The translations under genes and the position numbers were made by a program. From the NCBI GenBank assembly GCA_041648505.1, contig JBAZOY010000052.1, positions 1 to 17,978 of the forward strand: a stretch of DNA of 17,978 bases. The letters are read 5' to 3'. Numbering within the stretch: position 1 is the stretch's first letter; each line of letters starts with the position of its first letter. The stretch comes from JBAZOY01 sp041648505 (lineage in GTDB: Bacteria; Desulfobacterota; Syntrophia; Syntrophales; CG2-30-49-12). The notes below the pieces were generated by a model. It did no database searches. It saw nothing but the letters and a program-made list of their open reading frames with translations, and was not told where the DNA came from. This document shows, piece by piece, positions 8,017-14,497 of the stretch.

Positions 8017-9234
8017 ATGACGAAAAAATCAATAAATCAGGATAACAGCTTGGATGCTCATTACGGTTCGATCTTTGGAGACATATCCAAGATCATCGAT
8101 ATCGCCAGAGGATCGGCGGCCAGATCAGTGAATTGTATCATGACAGCCGCTTATTGGGTGATTGGGCGCCGCATTCTTGAGTTTGAGCAAAGGGGTGCAG
8201 AACGGGCCGATTACGGAGAAGAATTACTCAAGAAGCTTTCTCACGATCTTACGTTGAGGTATGGCCGCGGCTTTGCAAAGAGCAACCTCTACCAAATGCG
8301 ATCTTTCTATATGTCCTACCAAGACATTTTCCAGACATCGTCTGGAAAATCTGACAGTGTTGACCAATTGAGCGATTTGCAGAATTTCCATACACTGTCT
8401 GGAGAAACCGGCTCGGTGGAGAAAAAGCAGACGGCGCCTGCAGAATTTGATCCGGTTATCCTCGCCGCATGTTTCCCTTTGCCATGGTCCGCCTATGTCC
8501 GGCTGCTTTCGGTCAAGAACAAACATGCCCGGAAGTTTTATGAAACCGAAGCTCTGCGCGGCGGATGGTCAGTACGGCAGTTGGCCCGGCAGATCGATTC
8601 CCAATTCTACGAACGCACGGCTCTTTCAAAGAACAAGGCCGCCATGCTGACCAAGGGGCAAAAGCCGTTGCCTGAAGATCGCATTCTTCCGGAAGAGGAA
8701 ATCAAAGACCCCTACGTGCTTGAATTTCTCGACCTCAAGGACGAGTATTCCGAAACCGACCTGGAAAATGCCCTGATCCTCCATCTGGAGTCCTTTCTTC
8801 TGGAACTGGGCGGCGATTTCTGCTTCATCGGCCGCCAGAAGCGCCTGCGCATCGGTGATGAATGGTATCGGGTAGACTTGGTCTTTTTCCATCGGCGGCT
8901 GCGATGCTTGATTATTATCGACTTGAAGATCGGCAAGTTCAATCACGCCGATGCCGGACAAATGCATCTCTACCTCAACTATGCGCGGGAACACTGGGTT
9001 CGTGAGAATGAGAATCCGCCCGTAGGGCTGATTCTCTGTGCTCAGAAAGACGTGGCCATCGCACGATACGCGCTTGAAGGGCTTCCAAACAAGATAATGG
9101 CAGCGGAGTACCGGACAGTCTTGCCCGATGAAAAGGAATTGGCCGCCGAAATCGAGAGAACGCAGATCCTTCTGGAAGACCGAAAAAAGAAAGCTCTCAC
9201 TTCACCAAGGAATTACGGGAAACGAAAACGATAA
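8017..9234 (+). CDS. DUF1016 (YhcG-type) PD-(D/E)XK nuclease-domain protein
   Basis: This is a 405-residue member of the YhcG/DUF1016 family. The N-terminal helical domain (about residues 15-105) contains GRRILEFEQ and the FAKSNLYQMRSFY segment typical of DUF1016_N. A variable linker follows (about 103-145) with two QT/HTLSG-like repeats, a known trait of the family. The C-terminal PD-(D/E)XK nuclease fold runs from about 250 to 370, with YRVDLVFFH (Asp287) and IIIDLKIGKF (Asp302 and Lys304) as the probable metal-site residues, then ADAGQMHLYLNYAREH. Family members are frequent near restriction and other defence genes; the cellular substrate is not established. It starts 33 bases after the helicase, with only a weak AGAG purine stretch before the ATG, so it likely shares its transcript. 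The last residues are strongly basic. Confidence 0.9.
   Translation: MTKKSINQDNSLDAHYGSIFGDISKIIDIARGSAARSVNCIMTAAYWVIGRRILEFEQRGAERADYGEELLKKLSHDLTLRYGRGFAKSNLYQMRSFYMSYQDIFQTSSGKSDSVDQLSDLQNFHTLSGETGSVEKKQTAPAEFDPVILAACFPLPWSAYVRLLSVKNKHARKFYETEALRGGWSVRQLARQIDSQFYERTALSKNKAAMLTKGQKPLPEDRILPEEEIKDPYVLEFLDLKDEYSETDLENALILHLESFLLELGGDFCFIGRQKRLRIGDEWYRVDLVFFHRRLRCLIIIDLKIGKFNHADAGQMHLYLNYAREHWVRENENPPVGLILCAQKDVAIARYALEGLPNKIMAAEYRTVLPDEKELAAEIERTQILLEDRKKKALTSPRNYGKRKR
8327..8349. repeat. Perfect inverted repeat within the DUF1016 gene linker
   Basis: TTTTCCAGAC (8327-8336) and GTCTGGAAAA (8340-8349) pair perfectly around a 3-base ATC loop. A related ACTGTCTGGAGAAAC follows near 8394-8408, corresponding to the second LSG-type linker repeat. 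The hairpin falls in the variable linker of the protein. Confidence 0.6.
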
Positions 9235-9300
9235 AGAACGGAACAGAAATCCATCGATAATAGCAGAGATACATGGCTCATAGGCAGGAATCATCGTAAA

Positions 9301-9558
9301 ATGGCTCACAGATGGCTCAAGCGGACAGGTCCGGAAATTCAACAAACCGCAGATTTGGGTAGTGCTACCCAGAAAACTACCCAGAAAATTTTGGAACTTA
9401 TTACAGCCAATCCGACAATAAGCCGTAAGGAATTAGCTGCACAGATCGGAATTACAGCAGATGGGCTCAAATACCACTTGACCACCATGCAAAAGAAGCG
9501 GCTATTAAAGCGCATTGGTCCAGATAAAGGCGGGCACTGGGAGATTCTGAATGGCTGA
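9301..9558 (+). CDS. Small orphan winged-helix DNA-binding protein
   Basis: The product of 85 residues has a clear winged-helix core from about residue 25: TTQKILELITANPTISRKEL, then AAQIGITADGLKYHLTTMQ (recognition helix region) and LLKRIGPDKGGHWEIL (wing). This module is most familiar to me as the C-terminal tail of larger bacterial regulators with AlbA_2 or ATP-binding domains and of some Fic proteins. The frame is open back to the DUF1016 stop, without the rest of such a protein, so this may be a remnant tail or an independent small regulator. The ATG at 9301 has no good Shine-Dalgarno; three copies of ATGGCTCA (9273, 9301, 9312) make the exact start uncertain. It could bind the palindrome at 3791, but that is speculation. 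Confidence 0.65.
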   Translation: MAHRWLKRTGPEIQQTADLGSATQKTTQKILELITANPTISRKELAAQIGITADGLKYHLTTMQKKRLLKRIGPDKGGHWEILNG

Positions 9559-9599
9559 AGGTCAATTCTAATCTTAAACCCGATAAAGAGGGCGAACGT

Positions 9600-10385
9600 A
9601 TGGGACACGAAAGAGTTGGAATTTTACCAAAGACGCGACCATGGAATGCTCTCGTGGGGCAGATGGCTGAACTCTATTCTTCTGGGGGGTTGATTTCATC
9701 TATTGCCTCACAGACTCTAAAGAATGTCCGGCATCGTTATGAAGCTTTATTCAGGGACCCCGTAGTTACAAATATCTTTAGCTTCATGGTTGCCTTCTCT
9801 AATGCCTGTCGATTTCAGGATACGCGAACTCAGCTTCATATGGCTGGCATCAGCTTGCCGGAGCAACCAACTTTACTTTCTGTTGTTAAGAGCCTTCGTG
9901 GTTGTGTGCCATTTCATGAAGCCAATTCTGAATATGGTCAACTCGCGCTTGCTGCTGCCGCTGATGCAATAGGGCAATGGCATAAACAGCATGCAACAAA
10001 GCAACTACCTTTGTTCCAAACGTCTCTTGATTTCTTTGAATCATGGCGTGCTCTTGGACATGGCTCAGGCTTCTGTGAACTATCTCGTCTATTTTTCGGG
10101 AAACTCACTGAGCGATATCTGAACTACTTTTTGGATCGGGCGGCATCTGTAGAATTTCAAAGCATTCAACAACGCGACCAGTTTCAACGCGACATACACA
10201 ACCACATTGACGACATTTCAAAACATGCCTTTGAAACAGCGAAAATTACACAGTCTTTTGCAGCAGGATGGTATGAGCGTCATACGCGTGAAGGACTTCC
10301 AGACATAAAGGAGGTTGAAGGATTTCTTGCTGTTGCCTTTGGCAAGTTGCGGGACGAACTTCGCAGAGAGGAGGAAGTTAAATGA
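9600..10385 (+). CDS. Unknown 261-residue protein coupled to the QueC-like gene (begins Met-Gly)
   Basis: I do not recognise this protein. It begins MGHERVGILPKTRPWNALV, lacks a signal peptide or membrane segments, and appears mostly alpha-helical, with a central GHGSGFCELSRLFFGKLTERY segment and a charged C-terminus ending in REEEVK. The ATG is preceded by AGAGGG at 7-9 bases. Its TGA overlaps the ATG of the next gene (ATGA, 10382-10385), and the AGGAGG for that gene lies in its last codons, so both products are probably made in fixed ratio and work together. In antiphage systems with QueC-like enzymes (Qat, type IV CBASS), the enzyme has a dedicated partner protein; a Met-Gly start, which would expose Gly after methionine removal, would suit an N-terminal modification target. 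That role is inference only. Base composition looks AT-richer than sucCD or the flanks of mod. Confidence 0.8.
   Translation: MGHERVGILPKTRPWNALVGQMAELYSSGGLISSIASQTLKNVRHRYEALFRDPVVTNIFSFMVAFSNACRFQDTRTQLHMAGISLPEQPTLLSVVKSLRGCVPFHEANSEYGQLALAAAADAIGQWHKQHATKQLPLFQTSLDFFESWRALGHGSGFCELSRLFFGKLTERYLNYFLDRAASVEFQSIQQRDQFQRDIHNHIDDISKHAFETAKITQSFAAGWYERHTREGLPDIKEVEGFLAVAFGKLRDELRREEEVK
10369..10374 (+). promoter_or_regulatory. Strong Shine-Dalgarno driving translational coupling
   Basis: A perfect AGGAGG lies inside the end of the upstream gene, 7 bases before the ATG at 10382, which itself overlaps the upstream stop. It is the best ribosome-binding site on the island and fixes the start of the QueC-like gene. 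Confidence 0.8.
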
Positions 10386-12259
10386 ACGCTTCCTCTTCGA
10401 CGATTTTTCTTTGTAATGGTGCCGACGGATCAAGCAATGTTACACAGGATGACAAAGTTTTCAGACTATCGTATTTGGAAGATGGTTCACAGAAAAATGT
10501 AAATCTGAAACTGCGGAATTTTGTCGGACAGGTATATCACTTGCCAGACCGTATTTTGGACCTACTTGAAATTGCCGCTTATGTTTTTGCTGCAGACCGA
10601 TGGGTGTCCAGAGGAAGAAAAGATGCCGTTGAGTTTCACGCGTGGATGCGTTCAATACGTTTTATTATTCGGGTACGAGACTCAAACTTCTGGAATCGTC
10701 CAGAAGTAAAGAGAAAACTATCAGATGTTCTTATCTTCATGACAGGTGACAAAGAATACACATTTGATTTTGTACCCGGTCATTCCACAGCTACAACCTC
10801 TCTTTTCGACAGCGAGGAATTCGAAATCGTGCCACGAAGCCAAGCATCACAAGCATCAGTTGTGTTATTCTCTGGAGGTATTGATTCGCTTTCTGGAGTT
10901 CTCGAACGATTACATTCAACTCAGGAAGATATATACCTCATAAGTCATAGCTCTGGTCAGCCCACTACGAAACGTACACAGAGACAGCTTGTGAAAGAAT
11001 TAGAGAAACTGTATCCGGGAAGAATTCATCATTATTCATTCGAGTGTGGACTCACTGGACATAAAAGAGCAGCAGAAGAGACTCAGAGGACACGGGCCTT
11101 TCTCTTTGCATCAATTGCATATGCCTTGGCCCATCGGTTGTCGCAGTCCCACTTTTTCATTTATGAGAATGGCATCACCTCGTTGAATTTGTCCCGAAGG
11201 CAGGATTTGATAAACTCGAGGGCAAGTCGTACCACCCACCCCAAAACTCTTGCCTTGATGTCTCTTTTCTTATCCGAAGTGGAGGATGCGCCGGTCAAGG
11301 TTCACAATCCTTTTTGGCAACACACGAAAACAGACGTCTTTGAGCGTCTCAACCAAATGGGCGGACGAAATTTGTTAGGCAGTGCAGTCTCATGCAGCAG
11401 AACATTCCAGCGCATAGAACCGGCGACGCATTGCGGTTGCTGCTTTCAATGCATCGATCGACGTTTAGCTGCTTATGCATCAGGCTTACAAGAAGTTGAT
11501 AACTGTGGTATCTATTCAAGAAATATCTTGATAGACCAAATTGAATCTCCCGAAACGAGAACAACAGCCCTTGATTATATTCGGCAGGCTACGACTTTTG
11601 CAAATATTACGGATGACCAATTTTACCATGAACGGCTTTATGAACTAAGCGATATCGTTGACTTCATTGAGGCAAATGGTGAGCAAGATGCCATTGAAAA
11701 AATTTGGAAACTATGTAACCGACATGGCAAGCAAGTCGTGGAAGCTATAAAGGTTATTCGCCAGCAACATGATGACCCTTGCCGCAAGTTGAACTCAGGA
11801 AGCTTGCTTCAACTCATTGCTGACCGCGAATATCTAAAAGACGATGCAAGAAAGCTTGCAGAGCGAATTGCGGCAATCCTTGCCACATCCATTCCAATCG
11901 CATTCAAAACAAGGCAGCCAGCCAAGGAAGATGAATTGAATGACCATATTGACGCATTGTTTCGTGCTGATGGCAGTGATTTTCATCGCGAATTTCCTTC
12001 TACGACATTTGCTTTGGCTAAGGTCATACCGGATCATGAGGCAAGAAATGTGGACTTATTGATCGAAGCCAAGTACGTTAGGAGAGGAACCTCACCAAGT
12101 AAGGCGACCGAGGGAATTGCAGCGGATATTACAAAATATCAAGCAAGCAAATTCATTCTCTTTGTGATTTATGACCCAGAACGTGGGATCTCGGATGATG
12201 CCACATTTAAGAAAGACATCGAAGGCAAACGAGATTGCCTTGTTGCCATCATCCGATAG
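10382..12259 (+). CDS. QueC-like (7-cyano-7-deazaguanine synthase-like) protein fused to a PD-(D/E)XK nuclease-like domain
   Basis: The 625 residues fall in three parts. Residues 1-155 form an N-terminal domain with LPDRILDLLEIAAYVFAADR and a later FMTGD, as in QueC-like proteins of defence systems such as QatC. Residues about 158-370 are QueC-like: the PP-loop SGGIDS at 164-169 binds ATP, and Cys338, Cys351, Cys354 and Cys357 (in the HCGCCFQC segment) match the zinc cluster of QueC. QueC adenylates 7-carboxy-7-deazaguanine on the route to preQ0. From about 500 the chain resembles a PD-(D/E)XK nuclease, with VDLLIEAKYVR giving Asp558, Glu562 and Lys564, then a DITKYQ helix and FVIYDPERGISDD, reminiscent of DpnII/MboI-type domains. 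Canonical QueC is about 230 residues, so this is not queuosine housekeeping; no queD, queE or tgt is nearby. I infer a defence enzyme-effector fusion acting with the upstream gene. Confidence 0.82.
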   Translation: MNASSSTIFLCNGADGSSNVTQDDKVFRLSYLEDGSQKNVNLKLRNFVGQVYHLPDRILDLLEIAAYVFAADRWVSRGRKDAVEFHAWMRSIRFIIRVRDSNFWNRPEVKRKLSDVLIFMTGDKEYTFDFVPGHSTATTSLFDSEEFEIVPRSQASQASVVLFSGGIDSLSGVLERLHSTQEDIYLISHSSGQPTTKRTQRQLVKELEKLYPGRIHHYSFECGLTGHKRAAEETQRTRAFLFASIAYALAHRLSQSHFFIYENGITSLNLSRRQDLINSRASRTTHPKTLALMSLFLSEVEDAPVKVHNPFWQHTKTDVFERLNQMGGRNLLGSAVSCSRTFQRIEPATHCGCCFQCIDRRLAAYASGLQEVDNCGIYSRNILIDQIESPETRTTALDYIRQATTFANITDDQFYHERLYELSDIVDFIEANGEQDAIEKIWKLCNRHGKQVVEAIKVIRQQHDDPCRKLNSGSLLQLIADREYLKDDARKLAERIAAILATSIPIAFKTRQPAKEDELNDHIDALFRADGSDFHREFPSTTFALAKVIPDHEARNVDLLIEAKYVRRGTSPSKATEGIAADITKYQASKFILFVIYDPERGISDDATFKKDIEGKRDCLVAIIR

Positions 12260-12337
12260 CTGAGAAGATAAAGATTCATTTGTCCATTTGCCCATATATG
12301 TTTAGGAGTGAGACCTTACCCAGACGATAATTGAATT

Positions 12338-14047
12338 ATGGCTAATAAACAAAAACTTGAACTCACATGGATTGGGAAGGAGAATCAGCCGAGGCTGGAG
12401 CCGCGGATTTTGCTGGAAGATAAGGAGAAATCTTACCATGCGAAGCATCGGGTGACGGGCAAGGACATTTTCGACAACTGGCTGATCTTCGGCGACAACC
12501 TGCTGGCGCTGAAGGCACTGGAAGCGGAGTTCACCGGCAAGGTCAAATGCGCGTCCATCGATCCACCCTACAACACCGGCAGCGCCTTCACCCACTACGA
12601 CGACGGACTGGAGCATTCCATCTGGTTGTCGCTGATACGCGACCGTCTGGAGATCATCCGGCGGCTGCTGTCGGACGATGGCTCTCTCTGGATCACCATC
12701 GACGATAACGAGGCGCATTACCTAAAGGTTCTGTGCGATGAGGTTTTTGGGCGGGGGAATTTTGTGACGAATGTGGTTTGGCAAAAAAGAACCTCGCCAG
12801 ATAACAGGCTTAGACTTGGTGATGCACACGACAGCATTTTAGTATTTCGCAAAAACAAATCTTTTGGAAACGAAACATTTAATCAACTACCGGTTACTGA
12901 TGGACGAACAAAGGATTTTAAGAATCCCGATAACGATCCAAGAGGACCGTGGGCTTCAACTGATTTTACCGGAATGACAGGTCACGCTACACCAAATCAG
13001 TTTTATACGATAACTTCCCCGAACGGAACCAATCATCCTCCTCCTGATGGTAGGTGTTGGGCGTTAGCAGAAGAAACATTCAAAAAATTGTTGGCAGATA
13101 ATCGAGTTTGGTTTGGTAAAGATGGGAAAGCAAGACCAAGGTTAAAACGTTTCCTGAATGAAATGGAAGGTCAAAATTCTTGGTCATGGTGGCCCAATAC
13201 CGAGGTGGGACATAACCAAGAGGCGAAGAAGGAAATCGTTACTCTTTTTGGCGCAAATTCTACCTTTGACACACCCAAACCAGAACGCCTTTTGAAGCGC
13301 GTTATTGAAATCGCCACTAACCCCGGTGACCTCGTCCTTGACTCTTTCGCCGGTTCCGGCACCACTGGCGCGGTAGCGCATAAGATGGGGCGTCGCTGGA
13401 TCATGGTGGAGTTGGGAGAACACTGCCATACGCATATTATCCCGCGCATGAAAAAGGTGATTGATGGAACGGATCAGGGCGGCGTCAGTAAATCATTGAA
13501 TTGGAAAGGCGGAGGTGGTTTCCGTTATTTCCGGCTTGCGCCGTCGCTGCTCGAAAATGACAAAAGGGGCAACTGGATTATCAGCAAGGAATACAACGCC
13601 GCCATGCTTGCCTCCGCCATGGCGAAGCACGAAGGGTTTGTCTATAATCCCGATGATACCTTTTACTGGAAACAGGGTAAGTCCACGGAAAAGGATTACA
13701 TCTTTACCACCACCAATTTCATCACCCTTGAGTATCTGGACAGCATCCACGAGGAGATGCAGTTCGATGAAAGCCTCCTCATCTGCTGCAAGTCCTTCCA
13801 GAAAGCCTGTGAAGAAAGATATGCTAATATCACCGTCAGGAAAATTCCGAACATGCTTCTGGGCCGGTGCGAGTTCGGAAAGGATGACTATAGCCTGAAC
13901 ATTGCAAATCTTCCGTGGCAGGCGGAAGTTGAAAGGACGGCAGAAGGTCCAGTTAACGCTGGGAGCAAAGGAAAAAAATCAAAAAAGCCTTTCCAAAAAG
14001 ATCAACAAGGCCTTTTTGACGAAGAGGGAGGAAACAATGGATCCTGA
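12338..14047 (+). CDS. Type III-like site-specific DNA methyltransferase (Mod), beta class
   Basis: This methyltransferase of 569 residues would transfer methyl from S-adenosylmethionine to a base in a specific site, most likely N6 of adenine, protecting host DNA from Res. The catalytic DPPYNT motif (residues 75-80) precedes the SAM-binding DSFAGSGTTG (335-344), the beta-class order typical of Mod subunits. The region between, about residues 140-310, should contain the target-recognition domain and looks AT-richer with different codon use. The C-terminus is lysine-rich, and the TGA stop (14045-14047) lies inside a hairpin repeat, so the last residues may have been altered by that insertion. 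An in-frame TGA at 12332-12334 limits the start to ATG 12338; no close Shine-Dalgarno is seen. Its Res partner lies 450 bases downstream, separated by the GIY-YIG gene. Confidence 0.92.
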   Translation: MANKQKLELTWIGKENQPRLEPRILLEDKEKSYHAKHRVTGKDIFDNWLIFGDNLLALKALEAEFTGKVKCASIDPPYNTGSAFTHYDDGLEHSIWLSLIRDRLEIIRRLLSDDGSLWITIDDNEAHYLKVLCDEVFGRGNFVTNVVWQKRTSPDNRLRLGDAHDSILVFRKNKSFGNETFNQLPVTDGRTKDFKNPDNDPRGPWASTDFTGMTGHATPNQFYTITSPNGTNHPPPDGRCWALAEETFKKLLADNRVWFGKDGKARPRLKRFLNEMEGQNSWSWWPNTEVGHNQEAKKEIVTLFGANSTFDTPKPERLLKRVIEIATNPGDLVLDSFAGSGTTGAVAHKMGRRWIMVELGEHCHTHIIPRMKKVIDGTDQGGVSKSLNWKGGGGFRYFRLAPSLLENDKRGNWIISKEYNAAMLASAMAKHEGFVYNPDDTFYWKQGKSTEKDYIFTTTNFITLEYLDSIHEEMQFDESLLICCKSFQKACEERYANITVRKIPNMLLGRCEFGKDDYSLNIANLPWQAEVERTAEGPVNAGSKGKKSKKPFQKDQQGLFDEEGGNNGS

Positions 14048-14061
14048 AACGAGTTCAGGAT
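14041..14061. repeat. Hairpin repeat copy at the end of mod
   Basis: ATCCTGAA (14041-14048) and TTCAGGAT (14054-14061) pair perfectly around the loop ACGAG. The CTGA of the left arm supplies the mod stop codon. It belongs to the same family as the copies at 7242, 14101 and 14423. Confidence 0.8.
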
Positions 14062-14090
14062 GACATCCTTAGGAAAACTCAGGATGTCAT
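14060..14090. repeat. Inverted repeat between mod and the GIY-YIG gene
   Basis: ATGACATCCT (14060-14069) and AGGATGTCAT (14081-14090) are perfect 10-bp complements with an 11-base loop. The right arm looks like the flank (AGGATGACAT) of the hairpin family in reverse, so this may be two partial repeat copies facing each other. It could fold in the mod-res transcript. Confidence 0.6.
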
Positions 14091-14100
14091 TTACACGGTC

Positions 14101-14121
14101 ACCCTGAACTTGTTTCAGGGT
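14101..14121. repeat. Hairpin repeat, left border of the GIY-YIG cassette
   Basis: ACCCTGAA (14101-14108), loop CTTGT and TTCAGGGT (14114-14121) form an 8-bp perfect stem; on the complementary strand the loop is ACAAG, so this copy is inverted relative to those at 14041 and 14423. It lies 17 bases before the GIY-YIG start codon. Confidence 0.8.
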
Positions 14122-14138
14122 CTGTTTAGAGATCGTCG

Positions 14139-14429
14139 ATGAATGAAGGCTATGTTTATATTCTGTCAAATTATGGCAGGACTACTTTCTATATTGGCGT
14201 TACCAATGACTTGCATCGCCGTCTTGAGGAACATAAAAACAGTGTGGGCTCTGTTTTTACTTCGCATTATCAATGCAAAGACCTCTTGTATTTTGAACAT
14301 TTCGATAGCATTGTCGATGCTATTGCACGAGAGAAGCAGTTGAAAAACTGGCATCGTGAATGGAAATTGAATTTAATACTGAGTTTAAATCCTGAGTTGA
14401 AGGATTTATCGGATGATATTAGATGCTGA
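14139..14429 (+). CDS. Small GIY-YIG endonuclease-domain protein (YhbQ/UPF0213-like)
   Basis: The 96-residue product is a single GIY-YIG nuclease domain, a fold that cuts DNA with one metal ion. Visible elements are YVYIL (residues 5-9), FYIGVTNDLHRRLEEH (17-32, containing the YIG triplet and the conserved arginine), and AIAREKQLKNWHREWK, where Glu65 is the expected metal ligand. The family is usually 80-100 residues, so it looks complete. AGAG lies 8 bases before the ATG. The stop TGA (14427-14429) lies in the right-hand hairpin repeat. Stand-alone proteins of this type are widespread and poorly characterised; they are often mislabelled as UvrC. Its place between mod and res, flanked by inverted repeats, suggests a passenger or self-mobilising cassette rather than a subunit of the restriction enzyme. 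Confidence 0.88.
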   Translation: MNEGYVYILSNYGRTTFYIGVTNDLHRRLEEHKNSVGSVFTSHYQCKDLLYFEHFDSIVDAIAREKQLKNWHREWKLNLILSLNPELKDLSDDIRC

Positions 14430-14443
14430 AACAAGTTCAGCAT
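14423..14443. repeat. Hairpin repeat, right border of the GIY-YIG cassette
   Basis: ATGCTGAA (14423-14430), loop ACAAG (14431-14435) and TTCAGCAT (14436-14443) pair perfectly over 8 bp. Its left arm supplies the GIY-YIG stop codon. TGACAT follows directly, as after the 14041 copy. Confidence 0.8.
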
Positions 14444-14463
14444 GACATGTGGGGTTTAGGATA

Positions 14464-14480
14464 AAGTTCAGGACGACATT
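14464..14480. repeat. Right-half fragment of the hairpin repeat
   Basis: AAGTTCAGGACGACATT matches the loop end, right arm and TGACAT flank of the family with small changes, but the left arm is lost. It lies between the GIY-YIG gene and res. Confidence 0.45.
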
Positions 14481-14497
14481 TAGAGAAAGATAATTGA

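Larger units (their letters stand above)
14098..14447 (+). mobile_element. Putative GIY-YIG cassette bounded by inverted hairpin repeats
   Basis: One GIY-YIG gene lies between two hairpin repeats in opposite orientation: the left reads GTCA then the hairpin 14101-14121, and the right is the hairpin 14423-14443 followed by TGACA. Each therefore carries TGAC on its outer side, like terminal inverted repeats. The cassette is about 350 bp and separates mod from res, which are usually adjacent. No target-site duplication was identified. Mobility is inferred. Confidence 0.45.

Noticed and set aside
10382..12259. Housekeeping queC of queuosine synthesis
   Set aside because: The protein is far longer than QueC, has extra N- and C-terminal domains, and is not near queD, queE, queF or tgt.
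12280..12308. Separate promoter before mod (TTGTCC / TAGGAG)
   Set aside because: Both boxes match the consensus poorly; transcription from upstream is as likely.
14041..14480. CRISPR-like repeat cluster
   Set aside because: The copies differ in orientation and spacing, surround a gene, and have no regular spacers; no cas genes are present.
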